This document shows positions 1 through 10,714 of a stretch of 64,000 nucleotides of DNA, one piece after another. The translations under genes and the position numbers were made by a program. A model generated the notes under the pieces. The model saw only the letters and a list, made by a program, of their open reading frames with translations, had not been told where the DNA came from and searched no databases. Within the stretch, counting starts at the first letter, position 1; each line of letters begins with the position of its first letter. The stretch comes from Sindora glabra (lineage: Eukaryota; Streptophyta; Magnoliopsida; Fabales; Fabaceae), in assembly GCA_020226215.1 (NCBI GenBank), contig CM035235.1, positions 74,177,283-74,241,282 of the forward strand. The letters run 5' to 3'.

Positions 1-92
1 GCAAGTCGATTACTTGATGAGGAATTTCTTCCCTCAGAACTGCTTTTCTGTGGCCAAGAGAGAAGGTCGGCAGCATTGTACTTTCTAGTCAT
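1..92 (-). CDS. family A small protein A1, N-terminal part (cut by window edge)
   Basis: ATG at 92-90 on the minus strand opens a frame that stays open to the window edge (30 codons). The protein starts MTRKYNAADLLSW and goes on with a Ser-rich stretch ending SSSSNRL. This matches the intact paralogue A3 (18726-19025), which has the same SSSE-R-NSSSSNR segment before its first VY...Y repeat. The flank up to about 230 also matches the A3 upstream region, with a TATA box at the same place. No signal peptide or known domain is visible. The C-terminal repeats lie outside the window, so whether the gene is intact cannot be judged. Function unknown. Confidence 0.7.
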   Translation of the reverse strand, partial: MTRKYNAADLLSWPQKSSSEGRNSSSSNRL

Positions 93-170
93 CTTTGACA
101 ATTAAATTTGTTATGAGATGAAGAACATATATGTATGAATGGTTTGTCCCACAACCATAGATATGTTGTC

Positions 171-181
171 CATTTATAATA
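171..181 (-). promoter_or_regulatory. TATA box of A1
   Basis: Minus-strand ATTATAAATGG, about 80 bases before the A1 ATG. The same position in A3 carries CTATAAATAG. TATA function is inferred from sequence and conserved placement. Confidence 0.5.
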
Positions 182-1459
182 CTCACCAAATCATTTGTTT
201 CTCATCAATGAAAATTTCAAGTAATTTAGAGTGACTTTTCCGGAAAAGTCACTGAAAATTCTCTAATAACAGGGTTCAGTTTTGAAAGAGAAGCGGATAT
301 TACGTTTTTGAATGCATTAATTATTATATATTTGTGTGTGTTATTAATGAAAGGAAAATATTATGGTAGAACATATTAAAATGGACATGTTATATATTGA
401 AAAATTTCCATGGTTTGATATTTGAAACTGACAAAGTTTTCAATGTTTAAGGAAACGTAGCTGTTATATGTCTGATATTTACTGACAATTTCGCAGGATG
501 TTACTCAGAAATCATTTTCAGGTCCTGGTTAACTTGTACATGCATGCAAGCATGATCATTTTCTTGTAAAGCCGCACCAAAGTTCGATCAAATTTTCAAG
601 ATCAGCGGATGTATTGTAATTACATCCCTCCCCTCAGTTTAAATAATGTTTTAAATCAATGAATTGCAGCCTTAAATCTTGACCGTTTCATTAATAATTT
701 TTAAATTTAAGATGTAAATAATTGAAGATATTGAATTATACAATAATATCAATTAATAAAAATACTATATATGCTGAAAATAAGATCCAAAATTAAGTTT
801 TGAATATTTTATATTTTAAATTGAACTTTATAAATTTATTTTATCATTATGTATTTAATGAGAATTCTTTATTTGTATTTGGTATTCAATTTTGAATTTT
901 ATTTTTGATACATATAGCATTGCCATTAAATAATACATACAGAGGTGCTTCCACAAACAATCAATTATTAATTCTACTCTTATCGTATAGCAAATGCATT
1001 GTAAATTTGCCTCGTTATATAAGAAGAAAGTTAAACCCTTTCCGAAGTTATTGCACCTAAACGCGGACAAAGGAAAGATTTTGTTTCCTTTTAAACTCTT
1101 TTCGAAAAATAAATTACCACAAAGAAGTTTCAGAGAAATGAAAAAGTCTGCGTTAAAGGTTTAGGGTTCCAATGACTTCGACGAAAGTGGAAAGATGTTT
1201 CCCATCCCCGAATTCTCAATTACACGTTACACACGTACCCGCCGGCTAGCTTATTTAGCCCTTACTTTTTGTTTGATTTCTGTGCGTGTACTTAGAAATC
1301 CATATATCTAACACAACTTACGAGTTTGATCTGTGACTGTCAAAGTTTGAGGAAATTAAACAGTTTTAATGCAAACAACAACCTTAACCACCAAAGTAAA
1401 GCAGAAAGTAGAAACACCTTCAGACGCGCCAAATCTCTGCAACACCAACACGTGAGTTG

Positions 1460-1606
1460 AAGGTTTTAAATTACGGTTCATAGCCACAATATTGTGTGAA
1501 TAGCTATCGTGGACTGCACTGCAACAACCATAATTTTCCTGCATTTAACTGAAATTTTGCTAGTCGTAACAAAATTGTAATTATAATCACAATTACAATT
1601 TAAAAT
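1460..1606. mobile_element. MULE-like MITE (about 147 bp)
   Basis: Ends are imperfect inverted repeats (left AGGTTTTAAATTACGG, right the complement of ATTTTAAATTGTAATT). It is flanked by CGTGAGTTG and CATGCGTTG, a 9-base duplication with 7 matches. The duplicate segment near 15195-15205 lacks it, giving an empty site. A 9-base duplication suits Mutator-like elements; the family name is inference. Related elements lie at 18261-18420 and 25341-25500. Confidence 0.6.
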
Positions 1607-2631
1607 CATGCGTTGCATTTTGGACCCTTTGAATATGTTTCTTTTGAAGACTGTGAGCGAGGCTCATCTATGATCAAACCGCTGATTGCACAGGTTATCG
1701 TCTTGGAGAATTATTAGGCTCAAACAAACGAAGCAGTGCCATCTCTGATCAAACCGATGCAACTTGCTTGTTTTATTAATTATTGGATTTAAACAATTGA
1801 ACTGCAATATTGGCAACTTTCTTCTTAATTTCTTTTAGGAAGAAGTAAGAAAAGGTGATTGGAATTAAAGCTGCAACTGATAATCTCTTTTCACTCTTCT
1901 ACAACTGCCTAAAATATGATTTCTGAAGGACCCATTAACTCCACCTTTTAATTACATTAACTTAATATTATATTCTTTATAAAAATTACATTCTCTTTGG
2001 ACTAATCATTGTAGTTTGTCTGATTTGATAGAAATTGATGTAGTTATTTTGAAAAACTAAAACCATGTTGATGTATTAAGGGCTAATTTTAAGAATTCAA
2101 CGTTAATATAATTTTAGGAATTTAATGAAAATGATGATTTTCACATCAAATAATTCAGAGGCGACTGACATATATGGTGCAGGATAATTGAATCTGCTCT
2201 AAATTAGTAATTACAAATAAAGTCTGAAAATAATTAATTCCTCATATATTCAATGGAGGACTAGGATTTTGCATCATTCACCAATTTTAATTACAAGATA
2301 AGAAATTGTGAGTTTCAGTAAAAAAAAAAAATAGTGAGTGCTGAAATAAAAATTATATTTTTATCTTTTAAAATGATAGGAAATAGCATAAGGAGAAGAA
2401 AAAGGAGAGGATATAGATCCCTGTTTACAATTCCAAATCTTGATGCAAGTGAAGATGTGAATTCCGCAAAAGGTGATCCCTTGTGTAAAAATTATGACCC
2501 TGGTGTATTTGCATCCATTACGCTAGATTTATTGGTGTTAGATGGATCTATTTTGATTTGCTGATAGTAAGCTCCGAAGACATAAGAAACAAAAATCGAC
2601 GTATACTAGTTCTCAACTTATAATATCTCCA

Positions 2632-2637
2632 TTTATT
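2632..2637 (-). terminator. poly(A) signal of B1
   Basis: Minus-strand AATAAA within CTTTCAATAAATGG, about 300 bases after the B1 stop. The same motif sits at the equivalent place after B2 (15927-15932) and B3 (43421-43426). Confidence 0.55.
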
Positions 2638-2941
2638 GAAAGAAAGAAACAACGTACAGAGCTAATTGATCACAACACAAGGAATGAAAAAAAATTAACA
2701 AATCAAGTTACAGAAGAAATCGAAGCATCTTAGCTATATATATATATATAAAGTGGCTTCCACTCCCTTCCAATATGATCCGTTCGGCGTCTGCATTTTC
2801 CTGTGCCACTGCATGCATGACAACAAAATTGAATGAGCAGAACACAAATAACGATTCATGTATACATAAACAGAAAGTGGTTGGTTTGATATAAAAGAAA
2901 ATGATTTGAAAGACAGTACCTCTTGTATGTGCAATGTATCA

Positions 2942-3085
2942 TTAATTGGTTCTCTTCCGAGAAAAGATCTTCTGAATGGTTGGAAGTTGAGAGGAGGAAG
3001 AGTTGGAAGTCGTTTTGGCTTGATAGGAAGGCTGAGTAGTAGGGCACAGCACATTCTTAATGTTTATGGTTTTAGAAGAACTCAT
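2942..3085 (-). CDS. family B small peptide B1 (47 aa), unknown function
   Basis: ATG at 3085-3083, TAA at 2944-2942. The peptide begins MSSSKTINIKNVLCPTTQP, has a Ser-rich middle (TTSNSSSS) and ends QLPTIQKIFSRKRTN. It is basic, without signal peptide or membrane segment, and has one Cys at position 14. Paralogue B2 differs by a 9-base in-frame gap and a few substitutions while keeping both ends, which argues that the frame is translated. A TATA-like site lies about 100 bases upstream. A likely intron (2819-2919, GT...AG) begins about 22 bases after the stop and ends in a conserved short exon that leads to AATAAA at 2632. Longer frames on this strand (2734-3054 and 2856-3047) are shadows. 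I do not recognise the family. Confidence 0.7.
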   Translation of the reverse strand: MSSSKTINIKNVLCPTTQPSYQAKTTSNSSSSQLPTIQKIFSRKRTN

Positions 3086-3180
3086 TTTGAATCTTCAAAT
3101 GAATCAAATGGGATGATGAGATTGTGAGAATATGAATCTTGTTTGGGATTGCTTTGGATGAATAATGAGTTGATGAATCC

Positions 3181-3192
3181 ATATATTTGTAG
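3181..3192 (-). promoter_or_regulatory. TATA-like box of B1
   Basis: Minus-strand TACAAATATAT about 100 bases before the B1 ATG. The equivalent B2 site is the better CTATAAATATA. Confidence 0.4.
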
Positions 3193-4729
3193 GCAGGAAA
3201 TCAAGAAAGAAAGGAAAAATAAGAGGAAATTACGTTGGGAATTGGATAGTAACTTACAAAACTTGAGGAAGAAGCATATATATCATACGCTGCGGCAGCA
3301 GATGTAATTCCCGCGGTTGATGACATGAAATCATCAAACCCCAAATCCGCGCCTCCCACGCGGAACCGACATAAACGGCGTCGTTCTACTTGTTAACTAA
3401 CCATTTTAGACGCTATTTCTACACCTTCCTTGTTTATTACCATATGAAAGAGCCACGGATAAAATGTAAGAAAATTTAAGAACAACATGTATCTTCCCAT
3501 AAAGTTCTATAGATCTTGACTTGAATTATTCAACAGATATATATATATATATTTAGATTAGTTATTGGACTTCATGATTTTTTTCCCCGGTCTTAATTAA
3601 GATCTCACATATTACAAGAAGCTGAAAAATTATTGGAAATAATTAATCTTCATTTGGAATAATCAAAACTTAGATTAATTTCGTCTAAAGATGGGTAATA
3701 ATTAAACGCATTCTATAACAAAGTATTGGGCTTTCTTGTGGCTTAAAAATATTTGTTTGAATCTGTTAATTCTGACTATATATTTAATGTTAATAATTGT
3801 TTGAAAAGTAATACTATATGTAAAGAAATTAAATTCTGAATGGAAATTAGGGTTTTTTATTAAATATAAAATGATAAGGTAAATTTATAACTCTTAATCT
3901 AACAAATATAAAAAAAAAATTCAGAATTTAATTTCAGAATTCATTTTTGGTACATGTAGTGTTATCCTTGTTTGAATAGGTGAATAAGAGAACAAAAAAG
4001 TTCTTCATTAAGAAAAATAAAGTTAAAAAATGACTCTTTAATTTTTTTCCTAGTAATCAATGAATTACATGTCAAATTGTCTCAGACTAGAAAAATCACA
4101 TGTGAATAGTTATAGGACAAATTTTAGGTGAAACTGCTAGCTCTACGAATTTCTTTAGTTTACACTAATTTTTAAATCAACAAACGATATCTCATACTAG
4201 CAAAGATGATTAGTACATTTACATTTAATTAAAATGAATTTATTGTACCCAAAGTTCTGTCTGAATTAAATTCACGTTTAGAATGACCTAGGCAAGTGTG
4301 CCTGTATATCATATTATGGTATCGTTGTCAGTCTAATTTCATGAAGAAATATATAAAAGATAGCATTTGTGATGGTTTCCCAATAAATATCACATATGAA
4401 GAATGTTCTGTTTAATTGAGAAGCCGTGAAACTTAGATAAATGTCAACTTTACAAATTGAAAAATAGGATCCATGAGCGACTGATCCTTGAATTTGGTAG
4501 GAATTATATACCAAATTTGATTTGAAATAAAGTCAGAAATCTCATAAAAGATCTCAACCAAAATTTTCCAATTTTTTTAAAATATGTATATATGAATATT
4601 TATCTGTCTCATTTTATCCCAAGTTTTCAAGTGATACATAAAAATTAAGGCTCTCAACTCTAATGAAATTTTCTTTTTGTGATGTAAAGTAAGCTTTAAT
4701 CGTTTTTTAGGAAGAAAAATATATGAGTG

Positions 4730-5420
4730 CTAGTTTTTTGATCCGTGCCTACGCGCACGGCTCTCTAATTTTTTTAATATAAAAATATTAAGTATGTAGT
4801 TAAATATTATAAAAGTAATAAAATTTAATGTAATTTATTATATTCATTTTACAATTATATATGCATTTAAATTTAAAAATAATAAAAATTTGAAACATAA
4901 AATAAGAGTTATAAATATAATATGCAATAAAGTAATTTAATTAAATTAAAATTTTAACTTATCAATAAAATTTTTATAATAAAAAATTTTGTATTATATT
5001 CTACTATTCATGTCTATATTACAAAATAAATGGAGTGATAAAAAATAAATAGAAAAATATGTGATGAAATAGATAAAAATAATAGAAATAGTGTATGAAT
5101 TGTAAAAGAATAAAAACTTAAAGCATTAAAAAATTTAATTAATATATATTTAATTTAAAACATTGTACTTATAAAAAAATTTAAGAATTAAAAATAGAAT
5201 AAATAATTAAATAATTCAATTAGATTAAATTCACAACTTGTTTAAAATAAAAATAACAAAAAAATTAGTATATCATATTATATATATATATTTCTTAATA
5301 ATATTAGTATATAACTTATAAATAAAGTAACGGTCATAAAAAAAAAGAAAACATGCGATTGAATAGATAAATTAAATAATATATACAGATTAAATGAATT
5401 GTAAAATAATGTAAGAATTT
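4730..5420 (-). mobile_element. Helitron-like element, 3' end at 4730 (other end uncertain)
   Basis: On the minus strand a GC hairpin (CCGTGC, 6-base loop, GCACGG; 4743-4760) is followed after 9 bases by CTAG (4730-4733), the classic Helitron 3' end. Similarity to the duplicate segment near 17985 stops exactly at this CTAG, and the empty site there reads A|T on the minus strand, the usual Helitron target. The first flanking base here is C instead of T. The AT-rich body has no gene; the right end at about 5420 is only where similarity to another segment resumes. Confidence 0.5.
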
Positions 5421-6470
5421 AAAATAGTACAACAACCATGCAATGTGCTATAGAAATAGCTTCTAAGTGGTGCCTTTTATGCACCCTCCTAACGTGCGTT
5501 GCATGACATATTATCGGAAACAAGAAGGAGTAATGATGTCCAATCTTTCCGTATATTCATACATTTTTTTTTTGGTATTAAAAAAATCTTTCCGTATATT
5601 CATACATTTACGCAATCCAGTTACCGCCTTGTTTTCTTTTGGTCTGACTTATAGTGCATGCAATTATTAATTATGTTGAAATTTGTAGATATAAACGAAA
5701 CCGAAAATGACATCTAATATATATTCATACATTTACGAAATCCAGTTGCCTTTTTTTTCTTTTCCGTTTTACTTTAATTCATGCAGTTATTAATTATGTT
5801 AAAATCAGGAGAGGGCAGATGGATTGTGGATGTTTGACCATAACATTTTTACTAATCGATCTTTTAAATATTTTAAATAAGAAAAAAATGACCACACAAC
5901 AATACCATTACATCTTTAATACATTTAATTTTAAAATAAATTATTACAATTATAAGAGTAATTCTATGCGAAATTTAAGTTCTTAGGAATTGAGTAGAGT
6001 ATTATTCATTTTCAAATTTCAAAGCAAATTAAATAGTTAAATAGGAAACACAAATTTAAATACAAAATAGATAACCTAATATAGTAGTAATATATAAGAC
6101 AAACATTTGAGCAAGAAGCGAAAAGGGAAAAAAAATTAATGAATGGCCAGACACATAAACAACAAGAGTGTCCCATTTATTTATTATTAATTACAAGGTG
6201 ACAGAGTACTTCAACACCAGCTAGCTTGCAAGCCCATATTTTATTATGATGACTACTTGTTCACTCCTAATCTCCGCAAAAAACTAGATGACACTAATTA
6301 ACACCATTAATAATATATAGAAAAGATCTTCTTAATTTCCACATAAAACCTGCGTAACAAGCAAGAGCATGAATAAGAAATAAGCAAATTACAAATCAAA
6401 GCATGCAGTTTATGATTCTAAATTATTATAAGCAACAATTTTTTACAATTTTGTTCGATACCTGACATAA

Positions 6471-6792
6471 TTACTGGTTGGAATTAGCAGTAATAGTATA
6501 GCCAATAAGCTGAGTACCACGACGATCACTATAGACTTCAGATTGATTAGGTGGCGCAGTGGTGGTGGTGATTAACGAGACATAGCCAATAAGTTGATTA
6601 GCATTAGCATCCCTATACACTGGAATGCCTGAAGCGCTTGGGGGGGGGGGGGGAATTCATGTACCCAATAAGCCTTCCTCCCCTATAGACTTCTGATTGA
6701 TGGGTTGGTGAACTGTTTGCAAGCCTTTCTCCAGAGTTATTTGAGGGAGGGCTCGTGGGAAATAGATAACTGCCCGCATTGTATCTAGACAT
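6471..6792 (-). pseudogene. family A small protein A2, frameshifted at a G14 run
   Basis: ATG at 6792 (MSRYNAGSYLF...) opens a frame with a first repeat VYRGGRLIGY. It then meets a run of 14 G (6640-6653) and shifts frame. Beyond the run another frame carries VYRDANANQLIGY and VYSDRRGTQLIGY and ends ANSNQ-stop at 6473-6471. ATG to stop spans 319 bases before the stop, one more than a multiple of three, so a 13-base run would give 106 codons. The gene is either a recent homopolymer mutant or intact with an assembly error. A likely 3' UTR intron lies at 6350-6461 (GT...AG), its donor 9 bases after the stop. A TATA box lies at 6851-6859. Function unknown. Confidence 0.65.
6640..6653. repeat. G14 homopolymer inside A2
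   Basis: Fourteen consecutive G on the plus strand at the point where the A2 frame shifts. Confidence 0.95.
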
Positions 6793-6850
6793 ATTGATAA
6801 TTAGATTAGATCGATGGTGAGTTTATGGAATCTCTTTCAAGCCTCCATCG

Positions 6851-6859
6851 TATTTATAG
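6851..6859 (-). promoter_or_regulatory. TATA box of A2
   Basis: Minus-strand CTATAAATA about 60 bases before the A2 ATG. Confidence 0.55.
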
Positions 6860-7284
6860 TGTTCTCACCCAATGCATACATGAAAATTAACTGAACGGAT
6901 TCTAGAAGAAGTGGGTATTACGTATTTATTAATTAATGTGACAATCATATTAAGGAAGATATTTTCTTAGAAGAAATATATACATAAATTTCCATGTGTA
7001 GTGGAAAATGTCCGAGGTTTCAGCAGTTAAGGTAACTTGCTCCATTTGCTGCATATGACATTTACTAACGACTTCACCGGATTTTACTCTCAAATCCTCA
7101 CGACTTTTTGTTTCATGTTATTGATTTTCCCAACTTCTGTCATCAGACATCAGCCTAATGAATTGTAAATTACATTTGAATTCATCAATTCTTGTGAATC
7201 TTCTCTTCTCCTTTACATTTCACTCCTAAATTTTCTAAATTTATTTTCCAGTCTGTTACGAAATTAAATTTATTTCTTAGTTCT

Positions 7285-7385
7285 CTCAAAAGCAAAGTAA
7301 TATATATATATACATATACATACATACATATATATATACATATACATACATACATATATATATACATACTCTCAAAAGCAAAGTA

Positions 7386-7467
<82 letters not shown>
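7285..7467. repeat. AT/ACAT microsatellite with duplicated leader
   Basis: CTCAAAAGCAAAGTAAT occurs twice (about 7284 and 7371). The first is followed by mixed TATA/CATA repeats, the second by an uninterrupted (TA)n tract at 7389-7467. Frames across it are low-complexity artefacts. Confidence 0.9.
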
Positions 7468-7469
<2 letters not shown>

Positions 7470-7471
<2 letters not shown>

Positions 7472-8740
7472 CTAAAAAATTTGTGTGTCTCTCCCTCTAT
7501 GTGTAAAGTATAGCCACTTTTCGCTACCATACTTTTCTTCCTTATGTTAATCAACATTGTACCAAGTAATTACGACAGGATTTTCCAACTTTTTCTTGTC
7601 GATAGGTTGTTTTTTGCCGTGAAAATTTACCGAGACCTTGCAAGAAAATGTTGGTTTATCGTTTTATTTGAGTTATAAGATATATTGCGTCCTCTCGAAG
7701 TAATAATAATAAAAAAAAGAGTGCATCAAATATTTCTGTCAAATTTTTCTATATGTTACAAAGGCTTCTCCAATTGCACTACCTGGGATTATCCTGCTGC
7801 CCCTTGGGATTAAGAAAAATTGATACTACTACATAATAGTCAATTAGCATATGCTGTATAGTGAATTACACGTTAGAGTACAGCTGACATCTTATTAGGC
7901 ATCATTGCAAATGAGTTATGATGTTAGTTACATACTCAATATGGAAAAATAAAATAATGCTGGTTCTTATGTTAACTAAATAGTTGTTATTATTTCTCTA
8001 TATATCATATGATTTGATCACTGGTAATGAATTAAAGACGTCAGTTTTTACTAAATAATTGATGTGAAATGTTTGCAAAATGATTTTTAGTGGCATTTTT
8101 TGGCTTTTGCACTAGAATATGTATAGTAAAAATTGAATAAATTTAATATTTCATCAAAAATGAATATTTGAAGTTAAAAACTTTGAAAAGTTGTAATTTT
8201 ATGCTTGGTTGTTCATTTAGAGCAAATTTTATATTAATTTTATGTAATTTTTTTATATTTATTCATATGTAAAACCAAAGGCCCCTCTTGGAATTGAGAA
8301 AAGCATCCATTTTCATGATTTCTTTTTTTAATTTTTTCCATCTTTCATTGTTGTTTAGTCGACTTCAAACTCTGTTACAACATTTTATCAAGCATGTAAT
8401 AAGTATAAAAAACTTAGATATAACTTGAAAAGTTATATTAATGAAATATAAACAAAAATCTCATAAAAAATGTGAAAAATAGAAGAGGGGAAGACCTGGA
8501 TAATAGGATCAAGAAAGGCATTTGGGGTGATTTTGAACTTCACTATAACATTTTATCAAACATGAAATAAATACCAAAAACTTAAATACAACCAGAGAAG
8601 TTATATAAAGGAAATACTAACAAAAATATGTGAAAACAACCTATGCAAAATCGAAGAAATGGATGAGGCAAAGATTTAAAAAATAGGAGTAAGAAAGCAA
8701 CATCTTGTATTTTAAACTAGTGGCTTAAAATAGGCCATTT
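7470..8740. other. AT-rich intergenic stretch, no gene seen
   Basis: No supported reading frame, RNA gene or clear terminal repeat. A short imperfect duplication links about 8340-8470 with 8520-8650 (both with CATTTTATCAA followed by CATG and CAAAAA). Confidence 0.5.
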
Positions 8741-9535
8741 GTTTCATTCTTAATATTAGTTAAAAGAGTATCAATAGCTTATTAATATGTGGTAAAAGAC
8801 AAAGTCACATCTAGGATTCTGTTGAAGGAGTTAGACATAGATGAAGATGGAACTTGAAAATAAATAAAAGGGTGAGTTATAGTGATAATGAGGAAAAAAG
8901 TACTTTATTTATAGTGTAAAAATATTATTAACTTAAGATGTTGGTTATTAACAAAAAAATTGAAGTATGTATAATAATTTTCCTAATATTTTAATGGTTG
9001 TAATACCATTAGATATCAATTAAGTACAAAATTGATGTGTTTGCTATTTTCCAACTAGTCTATTAAAATATTTTTAAATGATGGTTATATACAAAATTGA
9101 TATCTTAAATTTTTATATATCCAATAATCTTATAAATGCTATCACTTTAGATGTCATTTCCTTATTTTCCCAATAACCTATAAATGACACACATTTTGAT
9201 TTTGGTTAAGTAAAAAATCAATGCCTTCAATTTTCAAATAATTTTAAAAATGTCATCACATCAAAATAGGTATTAATTAATTTTAAAATTGATAACTTAA
9301 GCTTTCTCATTTTCCTAACAATCTTCAAATGCAATACAATTTAATGTTAGTTAAATAAAAGATTGAAGTCTTAAATTTTCTAATAATTTAAAAAATGTCA
9401 CTATGTCTAAATAGACATTAGTTATTTTAAAAATTGATATTTTTTTAGTTTTTTTATTTTTTTCAATATTTTACATTATGATATTAGTTAAGTTAAAAAA
9501 ATTAATGTCTTAAATTTTTAAATAATTTATGGACA
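8740..9535. repeat. degenerate tandem repeats, CACTA-like subterminal type
   Basis: Roughly seven decayed units of 75-100 bases share a core like TTAGTTAA-TAAAA-ATTGA-GTCTTAAATTTTC followed by AATAATTT. Similar motifs occur at 13400-13440 and 56700-56830. Paired GGTTA...TTGATGTC cores resemble subterminal repeats of plant CACTA elements; that assignment is inference, and no terminal CACTA pair was found. Confidence 0.4.
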
Positions 9536-10350
9536 TGTTGTTTATTGAAAATTTTCCATGATTTGACATTTGAAACTGTCAAAGTTTTCAATGGTTAAGG
9601 AAACGTGTCTGTTATATGTCTGATATTTACTGGCAATTTCACAAGATGTTACTCAGAAATCATTTTCAGGTCCTTGTTAACTTGCACATACGTGCAAGCA
9701 TGATCATTTTCTTGTAAAGCTGCACCAAAGTTCGATTAAATTTTCAAGATCAGCGGAATGTATTGTAATTACATCCCTCCCCTCAGTTTAAATAATGTTT
9801 TAAATCAATGAATTGATGCCTTAAATCTTGACCGTTTCATTAATAGTAATTTTCTAAATTTAAGATATAGGTAATAGAAGATACTGAATTACAGAATAAT
9901 GTTAATTAACTAATGCATATAAGAGTACTTCCCACAAATTATCGTATAGCAAATGCATTGTAATTTTGACCCGTTATATAAAAGGAAAGTTGAACCTTTT
10001 CCGACGTTATTGCACCTGAACACGGACAAACGACAGATTTTGTTTCCTTCAACTCTTTATGAAAAATAATTTACTACAAAGACTTTACTTAAGAAAGGAG
10101 TTCAAGGTTTAGGGTTTCAATGAATTCGACGAAGGTGGAAAGATGTTTCTGAACCCCGAATTTTCAGTTGCACAATACACACGTAATGCAAGAATTTACT
10201 TAAGAAAGGATATATATATCGAGATAAATACAAAAATTTTCTAATAATTAAATTTTTAAATTTTTTTATTTATCTTAATTTTTATTATTAGTGAGTACAT
10301 AAGTTGTGTGTCTTAACTAACTAAAAATTTCTTCATGCCCATAATGGATA
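9535..10350. repeat. partial copy of segment alpha (A upstream region)
   Basis: Close match to 14110-14980 and 390-1200, from GGACATGTTG through GTTATATAAAAGG. No A or B coding exon remains in this copy. Confidence 0.75.
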
Positions 10351-10510
10351 TATATGTATAACCTTTTTATTTGTTCGATTTCAATCTAATCTCGTTTTTA
10401 TAACATGACTTTAAAAAGATTAAATCAATCTATATCTATTTTTCTTAATATAGAAAATAAAATAAGAGGGGAATTCAAATTAAATAGTATTATTCTTCTT
10501 TTTAGTGTAA

Positions 10511-10714
10511 TTGGAACCTACAGCGTTTACATTTTCAAGATTAGATATACAATTAACTTACAATAATACTTTCGAAGAAGGAGAGTTGTTTGACGCGTCT
10601 TTGAAAATGATACCTAATATTGATGTAATAACATTAGAAATCCAACCTTTCAATTTTACACACATTGATCGGATAATGCAAAGTGTAAAGGTTGAAGGAA
10701 ATTTAACGCGTTAA
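10511..10714 (+). other. open stretch without ATG start, origin unknown
   Basis: A 67-codon open frame with coding-like composition (for example FTFSRLDIQLTYNNTFEEGE) begins at TTG, with a stop just before it. Its first ATG is internal. It follows a T-rich stretch ending TTTAG, so it could be a stranded exon of a decayed gene. It is missing from the related segment near 29100. I do not recognise it. Confidence 0.2.

Larger units (their letters stand above)
95..4729. repeat. segmental duplication alpha, copy 1 (partner 13700-17990)
   Basis: Colinear similarity to 13700-17990 runs through the A-gene upstream region, a TG-microsatellite site, the whole B1/B2 gene and its upstream flank. Similarity ends at the CTAG of the Helitron-like end at 4730. 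Partial further copies of the first 600 bases or so lie at 9535-10350 and 19540-19860. Indels between copies mark later insertions, such as the MITE at 1460-1606. Confidence 0.8.
5440..7160. repeat. segmental duplication beta, copy 1 (partners 23440-26900 and 37540-40200)
   Basis: The stretch beginning GTGGTGCCTTTTA at about 5468 recurs at about 23458 and 37549. The A gene and both flanks match A4 and A5 segments. The copies differ by insertions and deletions. Confidence 0.75.

Noticed and set aside
2734..3054. 106-codon minus-strand frame beginning MCCALLLSLPIKPK
   Set aside because: It is a shadow of B1 in another frame and runs through the predicted intron. The B1 frame (MSSSKTINIK...) is the one conserved with B2.
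7372..7557. Frames made of IY or TH repeats (also 13932-14117 and 43045-43251)
   Set aside because: Translations of (AT)n and (GT)n microsatellites.
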